A stretch of 64,000 bases of DNA from Paraflavitalea pollutisoli (GTDB lineage Bacteria > Bacteroidota > Bacteroidia > Chitinophagales > Chitinophagaceae), in assembly GCF_029360705.1 (NCBI RefSeq), contig NZ_JARKMX010000008.1, positions 682,001 through 746,000 of the forward strand. Direction: 5' to 3'. Below the pieces are notes generated by a model. The model ran no database searches and was not told where the DNA came from. It saw only the letters and a list, made by a program, of their open reading frames with translations. The translations under genes were made by a program, and so were the position numbers. Below are positions 51,878 to 61,055 of this stretch, one piece after another; positions within the stretch are counted from its first letter, which is position 1; each line of letters begins with the position of its first letter.

Positions 51878-54070
51878 CTAGTTGGTGGCGATGATCTCCA
51901 GCACCACACTCGCCCGACTCGCTTTCACATCGGGGTTATATCCCACCGTCATCAGAAATTCGCCACTATAGGTTTTGCTGCTATCGATCGTAGACTTTGT
52001 ACCAGGATATACATTCAGCTCTTGCAAACGATATCGCCTGGCCGGATCAAGTCCCTTGAGTTTGATCGGCAATACACTGCCCGCCTCATACCGGTTGTTC
52101 ACCAGGTAATTGAACACGACGCCCCTCGTTTGCTGCGTATTGAGGTACGCAATGGCTGCCACCGCATGGTCGTGTGGACTCTGCAGGCGGTATTGGTTGC
52201 CCTGCCAGATCACCGGCTTTAGGGATTCATAGTTCTTCAGTGCTTCCTGGCAAAAGCGCAGGTCCTTCTCTTCCAGGTGGCTCACTACGATATCAAAGCC
52301 CAGCTTACCCATCATCGCCACATCCGTACGGTACTTGATGGGTTGCTTGCCCCAATCCGTCACGTGGGCCGACATGCTCACCGAAGGATAGAAATAAGAA
52401 TAGTCCCATTGCATGAACACCCGCTCCAGCGGATCGGTATTGTCACTGGGCCAAAACTCCGTGAAGTATTGCAGCGCGGCATAATCCACACGGCCTCCCC
52501 CACCCGAGCACAACATCATCGGCACGGTCGGATATTTGGCCCGCAGGCGTTTCAATACCTGGTACAAGCCCTGCACGTATTGCAGGTAGAAATGAGATTG
52601 ATTGCCCAGTTTCGCAGCATGCGCATTGTAGATAATAGCATTGCAATCCCATTTGATATAAGCTAGTGCGGGATTCTTCGTAAACAGGTTGTCGACCACC
52701 CCAAACACAAAGTCCTGTACAGCCGGATTGCTGAGGTCGAGCACCAGTTGGTTGCGGAAATAATGTTCGGGCCGGTTGGGCTGCTTTACCACCCAGTCGG
52801 GGTGTTGCTCATACAGTTCGCTCTTAGGGCTCACCATTTCAGGCTCTACCCAGATACCAAACTTCACCCCATTGGCTTGCGCTTCCTGCACCAGGGTGGC
52901 AATGCCATTGGGTAATTTCTTTTTGTTCTCCTGCCAGTCGCCCAATCCCGCATGATCATCGTTGCGCGGGTACTTGTTGGCAAACCAACCATCGTCGAGC
53001 AGGAAGAGGTCTACTCCCAGTTTCTTCGTATCCTTCAGCAGGGCTTTCAGCTTGTCTTCATTGAAGTCGAAATAAGTGGCTTCCCAATTATTGAGCAGCG
53101 TGAGCCGGTTGCCTTTGCCATCGAGGATTTTATAATTGCGTGCCCAGCTATGCAGCTTGCGGCTGGCTTCCCCTTTGCCCTTCGTCGACAAAACCGATAA
53201 AAAGGCGGGCGTGGTAAATACTTCTCCGGATGCCAGGGTATAAGGTGAAGCGTAGTTGTTCACCCCGGCGATGATGCGCAGGTTATCGCGGTTGTCGAGC
53301 TCCAGGTCTACCCGGAAGTTACCACTCCATTCTACGGCGCCGTACAATACAGTGCCCGCATCTTCGGTAGCGGGTTGATCCAGCGACACCATAAAGGCAG
53401 ATGGCTGAAACAGGTTGGCCCGCGTTCCCAATTTGCTATCGAGGGTTTTAATACCATGGGTCAGCCTGGCCTCTTCGGGCTGCATTTCGCGTGCCCAATC
53501 ACCGTGGTATTGACGCAACCAGAAACTATTGGCCCGCAGGTAGAGTCCGGCAGAAGCATATTTGTGCAAGGTCACTTTGCCTTTCTCGGTATGACGGATC
53601 TCGCTCCATTGTTCGGTCACATCTTCGTTGAACCAGGTCTTGCAGTACAACGTCACCTCAAACGGGTACACCGGATCCTTCAGGTAGATAGACAACAGCG
53701 AGGTATTGTTGTCGAGCTGTTTGGTCTCGTGTCGTACATACTGCAGGTCGAGCGAGTTGTTGCCATCTGCGTGGGTTACGCTGAGTGCCGGTTCGAAGAG
53801 GTTACGCGTACCCGCTGTACTATACAGCGCGTTGGCGACACCCGAATAGTCGGTCGTTTGCTTATAAGCAGCCGCCACCTGGTTGTACTCCTGCTGGTCG
53901 GCCAGCTTGCTGCCCAGGTAAATGATGCCGACGTTTTTGTTGGCATCTGTTTGAAAGACGAGGGCATTGTTCCTGGTCTCTACAGGAATGGTGACCGATT
54001 GCGCCGTTGCCGGCACTTGCCAGAGGAGCGCTGCACTGATCAGCCAGCTGGCTGCACAAATACGTTTCAT
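51878..54070 (-). CDS. GH36 alpha-galactosidase
   Basis: This 730-residue secreted enzyme has a type I signal peptide ending near LLWQVPATAQ. The N-terminal beta-supersandwich (about 30-300) is followed by a TIM barrel. The retaining GH36 nucleophile is in YIKWDCNA (Asp about 474), and the acid/base Asp is in EFWPSDNTDPLERV (about 543). The CSGGGGRVDYA and LFLLDDGWF stretches are also typical of the family. It removes terminal alpha-galactose. It ends the second Sus locus, 43 bases after the GH95 gene, and two hairpins follow it. Confidence 0.93.
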   Translation of the reverse strand: MKRICAASWLISAALLWQVPATAQSVTIPVETRNNALVFQTDANKNVGIIYLGSKLADQQEYNQVAAAYKQTTDYSGVANALYSTAGTRNLFEPALSVTHADGNNSLDLQYVRHETKQLDNNTSLLSIYLKDPVYPFEVTLYCKTWFNEDVTEQWSEIRHTEKGKVTLHKYASAGLYLRANSFWLRQYHGDWAREMQPEEARLTHGIKTLDSKLGTRANLFQPSAFMVSLDQPATEDAGTVLYGAVEWSGNFRVDLELDNRDNLRIIAGVNNYASPYTLASGEVFTTPAFLSVLSTKGKGEASRKLHSWARNYKILDGKGNRLTLLNNWEATYFDFNEDKLKALLKDTKKLGVDLFLLDDGWFANKYPRNDDHAGLGDWQENKKKLPNGIATLVQEAQANGVKFGIWVEPEMVSPKSELYEQHPDWVVKQPNRPEHYFRNQLVLDLSNPAVQDFVFGVVDNLFTKNPALAYIKWDCNAIIYNAHAAKLGNQSHFYLQYVQGLYQVLKRLRAKYPTVPMMLCSGGGGRVDYAALQYFTEFWPSDNTDPLERVFMQWDYSYFYPSVSMSAHVTDWGKQPIKYRTDVAMMGKLGFDIVVSHLEEKDLRFCQEALKNYESLKPVIWQGNQYRLQSPHDHAVAAIAYLNTQQTRGVVFNYLVNNRYEAGSVLPIKLKGLDPARRYRLQELNVYPGTKSTIDSSKTYSGEFLMTVGYNPDVKASRASVVLEIIATN

Positions 54071-54113
54071 GGTACGTGTTTTCCGTTGTGTGATGATTGA
54101 ATGGATGATCTTG

Positions 54114-56501
54114 CTATTTAGTCGTGGTGGCAGTGATCAGTTTGCCGTTGAGCTTGAGTTGCACGGTTTGTGTCTGCGGCGATGTCAACTGATAACGCGT
54201 CACCTGGCCGTTTTTCCAGGCAAAGCTCACCGTGATATTGCCACGGGCCTTCATGCCTTTCACGGCACCGGTCGGCTTCCAGGCATCGGGTATCGCCGGC
54301 AACAGGTTGATAAACCCTTCATGGCTTTGCAATAGCATTTCGGCAATACCTGCCCCGGCGCCGAAGTTGCCATCGATCTGGAAGGGCGGTCCCGCTGAGA
54401 GCAGGTTGGGATATACACCCCCACCGGCGCCGTAGTTGATATCCGTTTTGCGCGTGGGCTTCATGATCTCCCGAAACAATTTATAAGCCCGGTTGCCATC
54501 ATGTAGCCTCGCCCAAAACAATTGCTTGTAGGCAATGGCCCAACTGGGACCATCATCACCGCGTACATTGAGCGATTTACGGCAGGCTTCCGCCAGCTCG
54601 GGTGTGTGCGATGGCGTGATCAGGTTGGCAGGATATAGGCCATACAAATGCGATATATGACGGTGTTCCTTATCGGTTTCCTGGTAATTCTCCAGCCACT
54701 CCATCAATCGGCCATCAGGCGCCACCACACCAGCGGGAGGGATTTGCGATAACGTAGCCTCCAGCTGCTGCCGGAAGGATGCGTCGATACCCAGTGTCTT
54801 CGACGCGTGGATCACATTGGTAAACAACTCCCGGATGATCTGGTTATCGATGGTGGCCCCCATCGTAATGCTCACATGTTTGCCACTGCCATCGGGCATG
54901 AAAAACGAGTTCTCGGGCGAAGAGGAGGGCGAGGTCACCAGCCAGCCTGTCTTAGGCTCTTTAATGAGGATGGCTTTGTAAAACTGCGCCGATCCTTTCA
55001 ATACGGGATATATCTTCTTCAGGTAGTTCTTATCGTTGCTGTATACATAATGATCCCAGAGATTGTTACACAACCAGCCAGAGCCGGATTTGCTCACACC
55101 CCACGAGGCACTTTCGCCAGGCTCGGTAAACATCCAGGGGTTGGTGATCACATGGGCAATCCAGCCTTCCGCATTATAGTAGGCCTTGGCGGTACGTTCA
55201 CCATGCGGTAACAGGTTACCCACCAGGTCGGCCAACGGCAGGTTCAATTCCGACAGATTGCCCGGCTCTACGCCCCAATGGTTCATCTGCACATTCACAT
55301 CGAGGTGGTAATCGCCATTCCAGGGTGTGCGGATCTGGTGTGCCCAAAGACCTTGTAAGTTAGGCGGCAATAAACCCACCCGGGTACTGCTGATGGAGAG
55401 ATACCGGCTGAACTGGTAAAACAATACCGTGAGGTGGTTATCCGGAACAGCGGCGTTGTAAAATTGCTCCAGGCGCTGGTCGGTCGGCAATTCGTCGTGG
55501 TCACCAGGCCCCAGGTAGATGGCCGTACGGCCAAACAACCGGCGGTATTGGTTACCATGCCGGGTACGCTGGTCGAGGTAGTTGCCCTGCATCGCTTTGG
55601 TCAACAAAGTCCGCGCCTGTTGGCGAAACGCCTTGTCTTTAAAGCTTGTTTTATTGGAGAAGTAGATCACTACTTCATCCGCGCTGTCTACTACCAGCTG
55701 ACCAGACCCCGTAAGCAGGCGACCGCCTTTGTTGCGCACGCCCACAACAGCCAGGTATTCCATCCCTTTGCCATCGGTGCCATTCTCCAGTTGACCATAC
55801 ATCTCCAGCGTATTACCTACAGTCGTGACAGTTCCCCGCTCTTCGCGGCTGATACCGATAGACAGGTTGATGGACTTGCGTTTGTCGGCGGTGATGCGGA
55901 CAATGCCAACATCATCACTAAAACTCGTAAAATATTCCCGCTGATATTGCACGCCGTCCAGCTTGAATGTCGTTGTTGCACTGGCATTGTTCAGCAACAG
56001 GGAACGGATATAGGGTCTGGCTTCTGTAAGCGGTTCCTGCGTAGCATAGTGATAGGTGATATCCAGCTTGCCCAGGGTTTGAAAGCAGCCAAAAGGTTCG
56101 GCGCCGGAACCCTTACCGGTACAGATAAAATCCCTATCGATCAGGGCTTGCGCCTGGTCATTCTTGCCTTCCAGCAACAGCTGCTGTATTTGAGGCAACT
56201 TCTTGTAGGCCTCGTAGTTGTTGGCATCTTGCGGCGCGCCCGACCAAAGGGTAATATCATTCAGCACGATGGACTCGCGCGCAATGCCGCCATCGGGCAT
56301 CATGCCCAGCCGGCCATTGCCCAGGGGCAAGGTCTCCTCCCACTGGCTGGCTGGTTTGTTGTACCATAACCGCATGGGTTGCGTAGGTACGGTACCACTC
56401 TTCGCCGGGGCGGCCTGCTGTGCAAGCAGTGCGCCCGGTAAACAGATCGCCGTCGTAAACAACACCCACGCTGCAATCCGGTATATCCTGTTCTTCCGCA
56501 T
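54114..56501 (-). CDS. GH95 alpha-L-fucosidase
   Basis: This is 795 residues from MRKNRIYRIAAWVLF with a signal peptide ending near GALLAQ; a start at 56540, overlapping the preceding stop as TAATG, would add 13 residues and is possible. The N-terminal beta domain (WYNKPASQWEETLPLGNGRL) and the (alpha/alpha)6 barrel are full length. The active-site NxxMN cluster is DVNVQMNHWG, and the C-terminal GGVYPNLLSAGPPFQIDGNFG is characteristic. GH95 enzymes release alpha-1,2-fucose or galactose by inversion. The operon also carries GH36, SusC and SusD. Confidence 0.93.
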   Translation of the reverse strand: MRKNRIYRIAAWVLFTTAICLPGALLAQQAAPAKSGTVPTQPMRLWYNKPASQWEETLPLGNGRLGMMPDGGIARESIVLNDITLWSGAPQDANNYEAYKKLPQIQQLLLEGKNDQAQALIDRDFICTGKGSGAEPFGCFQTLGKLDITYHYATQEPLTEARPYIRSLLLNNASATTTFKLDGVQYQREYFTSFSDDVGIVRITADKRKSINLSIGISREERGTVTTVGNTLEMYGQLENGTDGKGMEYLAVVGVRNKGGRLLTGSGQLVVDSADEVVIYFSNKTSFKDKAFRQQARTLLTKAMQGNYLDQRTRHGNQYRRLFGRTAIYLGPGDHDELPTDQRLEQFYNAAVPDNHLTVLFYQFSRYLSISSTRVGLLPPNLQGLWAHQIRTPWNGDYHLDVNVQMNHWGVEPGNLSELNLPLADLVGNLLPHGERTAKAYYNAEGWIAHVITNPWMFTEPGESASWGVSKSGSGWLCNNLWDHYVYSNDKNYLKKIYPVLKGSAQFYKAILIKEPKTGWLVTSPSSSPENSFFMPDGSGKHVSITMGATIDNQIIRELFTNVIHASKTLGIDASFRQQLEATLSQIPPAGVVAPDGRLMEWLENYQETDKEHRHISHLYGLYPANLITPSHTPELAEACRKSLNVRGDDGPSWAIAYKQLFWARLHDGNRAYKLFREIMKPTRKTDINYGAGGGVYPNLLSAGPPFQIDGNFGAGAGIAEMLLQSHEGFINLLPAIPDAWKPTGAVKGMKARGNITVSFAWKNGQVTRYQLTSPQTQTVQLKLNGKLITATTTK

Positions 56502-56539
56502 GTTCAAATAGATAAAATAAAGGGTACGAATCGGGTTCA

Positions 56540-57745
56540 TTAGTTGACGATGTACAAGCGCAGGCTGTTCAACCGCGTAGCTTCACCCTGGTCACTCATC
56601 CACAGCAACATACCCAGCGACAAGGTGGTTTGCTGCGTGAGTTCGAAGGTGGTGTCCCACCACCAGCCGCCTTCCAGTTTGCCGTACGATAGGGCCGCAC
56701 CAAGATTGTCTACGTTGGGCAATCCACCGGTGCCGGGCACTGCCATCAGGTACACATCATTGCGGCTACTCCGATGCCACCAGTCTACCGAGCCTTCAAA
56801 TTTATACTTGCCGGGCGGCAGGGTCACCACCTGGTACATCTTGCCATTCTCGATGGAACGTGCCCCCCAGCCTGCTTCGAAATAGATCTTGGCGTCATTA
56901 CCAATGCTGGTTCCACCCTGGTTGTTGTGGTTCTTGGCCGCATCGTTGACCGTCCAGTCGCGGATGGTAGCCCAGCGGCTGCCGTCATTGGAGGCGTTGG
57001 CAATGGGCGTTATACTATTGAGCAACTTCACCTCGGTGAAGGCGCCCAGTTCCTTACTGGTAACTTTGAAGGTATCGATGCCTGCTTTTTCGGGCAGGTA
57101 CAGGGTATTGTAACTGATCTTTTGCTGAATGCCCATATTGGGGATGGTGGTCTCCTGGTCTACCAGTTGTACCGGCACGATGGTGTCGCGTGTTCTCTTT
57201 TGCGCGTCTACATAATGTACCTGCATGGCCAGTACACCTACGTAAGCATCCACATTGGCCCAGCGGATCGTTGCCGACCCGTCCTGGTTGAATCCTGTGC
57301 TCAGCACCACCCGGTTGCCCCGTTGATCAACGGAGCTCTGAAAGCTCTGTCCATACACGTTGCCAGTCACGATCATCGGGATCGACCGGTTGCCCTTCGC
57401 ATCGTAAGTACGCAGGGTAAAGGTGATAGGACCTTCGGGCAGGTTGGAAACAACCTGTTTCAACGTGTCGACATTGCCACTGCGGCTGAAATTGGCTTCA
57501 AGCGAGTCGCGGCCACTGTTCCAGAACACCCGGTATTTGGCAACGCGGGGATCTCCCTTAAGCGTGCCGGTGATCAACGCACGGCCATTGCCGGCGATCA
57601 CTTTCAGCGAATCGAAGGTGGAGGGATAGACTACCTCTCCCCCGTTCGCAAATTCTTTGTATTCGTCCATTTTGTTGCAGGCACCGATCCCCAGCAGGGC
57701 GGCGGCGGCCGCACAGTAACTTATATGGGCAATATATCGTTTCAT
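56540..57745 (-). CDS. Surface lipoprotein with DUF4998 and DUF5013-like domains
   Basis: This 401-residue lipoprotein (lipobox LGIGAC) has an N-terminal DUF4998 pattern (about 25-210: MDEYKEFANGGEVVYPSTFD, GNGRALITGTLKGDPRVAKY, VFWNSGRDSLE) and a C-terminal beta-sandwich of the DUF5013 type (about 250-400: WATIRDWTVNDAAKNHNNQG, YFEAGWGARSIENGKMYQVV and KFEGSVDWWHRSS). Such proteins follow SusC/SusD genes and are thought to bind glycan at the surface. Its stop overlaps the possible GH95 start by 1 base. Confidence 0.85.
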   Translation of the reverse strand: MKRYIAHISYCAAAAALLGIGACNKMDEYKEFANGGEVVYPSTFDSLKVIAGNGRALITGTLKGDPRVAKYRVFWNSGRDSLEANFSRSGNVDTLKQVVSNLPEGPITFTLRTYDAKGNRSIPMIVTGNVYGQSFQSSVDQRGNRVVLSTGFNQDGSATIRWANVDAYVGVLAMQVHYVDAQKRTRDTIVPVQLVDQETTIPNMGIQQKISYNTLYLPEKAGIDTFKVTSKELGAFTEVKLLNSITPIANASNDGSRWATIRDWTVNDAAKNHNNQGGTSIGNDAKIYFEAGWGARSIENGKMYQVVTLPPGKYKFEGSVDWWHRSSRNDVYLMAVPGTGGLPNVDNLGAALSYGKLEGGWWWDTTFELTQQTTLSLGMLLWMSDQGEATRLNSLRLYIVN

Positions 57746-57818
57746 GAACTTCTTTTTTGCTTGATTAAATGATGCTGGGCTACTGCCCCACTTTTTCCCG
57801 CTCGTCTATTGTTTTTAC

Positions 57819-57838
57819 CCCTCGTTGCCTTTATTCCG
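57819..57838 (-). repeat. Short octamer repeat, 2-3 units
   Basis: On the minus strand the units AAGGCAAC and GAGGGGTA follow each other directly at the stop codon of the DUF4959/5000 gene. They are of the same octamer type as at 61005 and 47879. Confidence 0.45.
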
Positions 57839-59015
57839 TCGCCCACACATTGATATTCTGGATCACGATGAAATAAGAACCGATCCAGTTTTGCAGGCAC
57901 CTGATACGCAGGTAGCGGTACTTGGGCGTGTCTTCGTTGAAGTCGAAGGTGAAACCCGCTGCACCCGCTGCCGCATCGGCACTGGTTTCCTGACCGAGTG
58001 GCAAGCCCGATGGTTTTACCACTTCGAAGGTTTGGATCTTGGTCCACTTGCTCCAGTCGCCATCACGCGTAGGTTCGTTTGATCCATACACTTCAAACCG
58101 ACGGGGGGCACCCTTTGCATAATACAGGCTGCCTTCGCGGCGTGTGAGCAGGTTAAAGCGCGTCAGCTTCACCGGCACCGGGCCGATACCAAAGGTGAGC
58201 GTGGTAGGTACACCCGAACTTTCATCCGTATAGGTACAAGGCCATTCGTTGTTGAACAGGCCGCTCCACATCATCTCTACCGTGGTATTGAACGACATCT
58301 TGGTGTCATTGTCGCTCACGAAAGAAGTAAAGCCCGATTTGGGCAACAATACTTCCCGGGCTGGTGTCAGGTTTACGTACATCGTATCGGTCGTATTGAG
58401 CCAGCGGTCACGCACGAAGAACGCAAAGCGCTTCTCTACCGGCGTAAGGCCGCGGATGCTGGTGGCGATGACCGAATCGCTGGTGTAGATATTGTCCAGG
58501 CTGATATACTCCCCTCTTTTCAGCGAGTCCATCAGCGGCACGATCACGACATTGCCGCGGTGCTCGTTGAGTGATTTGATGCGGATACCACCCGCCGTGG
58601 CAGTTACCTGCAGATGGCGGTAAACCAGTTGTATCGGCGATACCAGCGGCTCCACCGTCACTTCCACAGGAGCTGAGGCCACTTCGCTTTTGTTGACGGC
58701 CACCAATTGCACCGTATGTTTCAGCGTATCGGAGAAACCATCCACCGTCAGTTGGTTGGTATAGGTAGAAGCCTTCACTTCCCGTTTGGTTCCGTTGGCC
58801 AGCGTATACAGCGCTTTGATGTACAATAGGTCCCCGTCTCCGGGCAAAGTATAGGAGATAACGGCGGCGCCGTTGTCATTGGTCACTTTTACATTCGATA
58901 CCATGCCCGGCGGATTGGGATTGTTTTCCTTGATGCCGTTAGCTTCTTCTTTGGTGCACCCACCAACGCCCAGGAGAACGGAGAGGGTTGCCATGATCAG
59001 TAATTGCTTCTTCAT
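57831..59015 (-). CDS. Surface lipoprotein with DUF4959, DUF5126 and DUF5000-like domains
   Basis: This 394-residue lipoprotein (lipobox GVGGC) has three parts in the order usual for the family: an Ig-like DUF4959 part (about 25-115: NPPGMVSNVKVTNDNGAAVI), a DUF5126 part (about 120-225: VEPLVSPIQLVYRHLQVTA) and a C-terminal galactose-binding-like DUF5000 part (about 260-390: MWSGLFNNEWPCTYTDE, RFEVYGSNEPTRDGDWSKW, YLRIRCLQNW). It probably holds glycan at the cell surface for the SusC/SusD pair directly upstream. Confidence 0.88.
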   Translation of the reverse strand: MKKQLLIMATLSVLLGVGGCTKEEANGIKENNPNPPGMVSNVKVTNDNGAAVISYTLPGDGDLLYIKALYTLANGTKREVKASTYTNQLTVDGFSDTLKHTVQLVAVNKSEVASAPVEVTVEPLVSPIQLVYRHLQVTATAGGIRIKSLNEHRGNVVIVPLMDSLKRGEYISLDNIYTSDSVIATSIRGLTPVEKRFAFFVRDRWLNTTDTMYVNLTPAREVLLPKSGFTSFVSDNDTKMSFNTTVEMMWSGLFNNEWPCTYTDESSGVPTTLTFGIGPVPVKLTRFNLLTRREGSLYYAKGAPRRFEVYGSNEPTRDGDWSKWTKIQTFEVVKPSGLPLGQETSADAAAGAAGFTFDFNEDTPKYRYLRIRCLQNWIGSYFIVIQNINVWATE

Positions 59016-59045
59016 ATCAATCAGTTTGCAATGCGTTAAATGGGT

Positions 59046-60977
59046 TTACCAGCCGGGATTTTGTACCAGGTTTTCGTTTACCGTTAGGTTCGATTCCCTG
59101 ATCGGCCACAGGTAATCGCGCGGTACCACAAACTTCATGTTGAAATAAGTAGTAGGTGTATAGAACAGGTCGGGCCGGTCGGCAGTGCCGCTGCGGTCCC
59201 AACCGGTAATATTGCCATTGAGCAGGGTGCCAGCCAGTTTCCAGCGACGCAGATCCCAGAAGCGATGCCCCTCAAACGACAGTTCGATGTTGCGCTCGTT
59301 CCGGATGATGGTGCGCAAGCCTTCTTTCGACAGGAATGCACCGGGATTGGAAGAGTAATTGGTCCAGCTGTTTTGGATGGTGGGCAGTCCGGCACGCTCG
59401 CGGATCAGGTTGAGGTATTTGTAGACCTCTTCAGAGGGACCGCTGGCCTCATTCTGCGCTTCCGCGTACAAGAGGTACAGGTCGGCCAGGCGCATGGTAG
59501 GCAGCGGATAATCTTCGATATTGCTGCTGTTGTTGCTTTGGTAGGCAAACTTCCAGTTCACCATTTTCTTGGGATAGTAAGTAGTGATCGTCACCGCAAC
59601 GCCAGCGCCAAACTGACCAAGGCGCAATTGTGCACTCCAGGTGTTCTCGTCGGTACGGCTCGGACTGTTCTGCATGTACCAGCGGCCGCCATCAAAACCC
59701 AGGTCGGCATAAAAGCGGGGCTCGCGGTCGTAGTTGATGCGGGCGGTCTGGTAGCCTTCCACAAAGTCGATGCGCTCGCTGTTGACAGCCGTACGCAGCG
59801 CGTTGGCATTGGAGTAGTCGAGCGTTTTATCTTCCGTAATGGGAACGCCGTTTTTGGTATAGAACTGGCGCACCACGGCCATCGTTGGCCCCAGGGTACC
59901 ATAGATGCTGGAGTTGCCACTGTTGTTGGGGTCGATATGGGCCATCGACGAGTACTGCAATTGCCAGGTGGAAGATTCTGCATTGGCCCAGATCCATTCC
60001 TGGTTCCATTTTTCGCACACCGCGTTGCGGATGCTCATCTGGGTAACAGTCTGCGGCGTCAGGTTGAAGCCGGTTGTGTTGATGAATTTATACAGATAGA
60101 TACCCGCGTCCTCACAGGCCTTGATGGCGGCGGCGCCGGCGGCAGCTGCACGTTGCCATTTCTCTATGCTATAAGTGGTATTGATCAGTTGGGTGCCTTG
60201 CTTGTCTTTGAACGTGATGTAGTCCTGGTTGCCGTTGAACAGCGGACTGGCTCCCAGTACGAGTACCTTGGCTTTTATGCTGAGGGCGATGGCCTTGGTA
60301 ATGCGACCCAGTTCCGTAGAGGGTGTCAGCAGGGCTACCGGCAGGTCGGCCGTAGCGTCATCGAGCAGGTTGGAGATATAATTCACCACCGAGTCGACAG
60401 GCTGGCGGCGCACCTTGGTTTCCGTGAGCGGCGCATTTACCGGGATGCTCTTATCCATGATGGGAATAGGACCATACTGGCGCAGCAGCAGGAAATGATA
60501 GTACGCTTTGAGAAACTTGATCTCGCCCAGCCAGCGGGCACGTTCATCGCTGGTGAGGTCGGGGATCTTTTTCACGTCGCCCACATTCTCCAGGAAGGTG
60601 TTGCAGGTACGGATGCCGGTAAACATATTGTCGTACCGCACGTTCTGCTCTACCCCATCGCCATCCCAGATATTGCCATAGGGACGTACCACGTTCTGGT
60701 TGCCACGGGCAATATTCCAGTTCGTGGCCGTGATACTGGCGGGCGGATAAGCCAACCAGAATTCGTCACCCGCCAGGTAAGCGACATTGCCTACCGGGTC
60801 GCCATCATTGGGCAGGTAAGAATAACAGGTAGCCAGGTATTTCTCCGCTTCCGACCGCATGGTGAAAGCGTTGTCGAGGGTGGCGACGTTATCTGGCACC
60901 ACATCGAGGAAGTTCTTTTTGCAGGCTGTTGCCGTCAGCATCATCAACAGCGCGGGTATATAATATCTTTTGTTCAT
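59046..60977 (-). CDS. SusD/RagB family lipoprotein (second locus)
   Basis: This 643-residue lipoprotein (lipobox TATAC, then KKN) carries the SusD signature: FLDVVPDNVATLDNAFTMRS, WLGEIKFLKAYYHFLLLRQY, then near the C-terminus IRNERNIELSFEGHRFWDLR and LWPIRESNLTVNENL. It forms the lid of the SusC protein encoded 78 bases upstream. Length is at the upper end for the family. The gap between the two genes holds an octamer repeat array. Confidence 0.95.
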   Translation of the reverse strand: MNKRYYIPALLMMLTATACKKNFLDVVPDNVATLDNAFTMRSEAEKYLATCYSYLPNDGDPVGNVAYLAGDEFWLAYPPASITATNWNIARGNQNVVRPYGNIWDGDGVEQNVRYDNMFTGIRTCNTFLENVGDVKKIPDLTSDERARWLGEIKFLKAYYHFLLLRQYGPIPIMDKSIPVNAPLTETKVRRQPVDSVVNYISNLLDDATADLPVALLTPSTELGRITKAIALSIKAKVLVLGASPLFNGNQDYITFKDKQGTQLINTTYSIEKWQRAAAAGAAAIKACEDAGIYLYKFINTTGFNLTPQTVTQMSIRNAVCEKWNQEWIWANAESSTWQLQYSSMAHIDPNNSGNSSIYGTLGPTMAVVRQFYTKNGVPITEDKTLDYSNANALRTAVNSERIDFVEGYQTARINYDREPRFYADLGFDGGRWYMQNSPSRTDENTWSAQLRLGQFGAGVAVTITTYYPKKMVNWKFAYQSNNSSNIEDYPLPTMRLADLYLLYAEAQNEASGPSEEVYKYLNLIRERAGLPTIQNSWTNYSSNPGAFLSKEGLRTIIRNERNIELSFEGHRFWDLRRWKLAGTLLNGNITGWDRSGTADRPDLFYTPTTYFNMKFVVPRDYLWPIRESNLTVNENLVQNPGW

Positions 60978-61004
60978 TGTTTTACTTTAAAAGTTCAGGT
61001 ATCT

Positions 61005-61052
61005 CTTGCCTTTCCAACTCGGTGCCTTTATGCCTCGTTGCCTTTGTGCCTT
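61005..61052 (-). repeat. Octamer repeat array, six units, between susC and susD
   Basis: On the minus strand the units AAGGCACA, AAGGCAAC, GAGGCATA, AAGGCACC, GAGTTGGA and AAGGCAAG lie head to tail in perfect 8-base register, starting just after the SusC stop. It fills most of the gap between two co-transcribed genes. Confidence 0.75.
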
Positions 61053-61055
61053 GTA

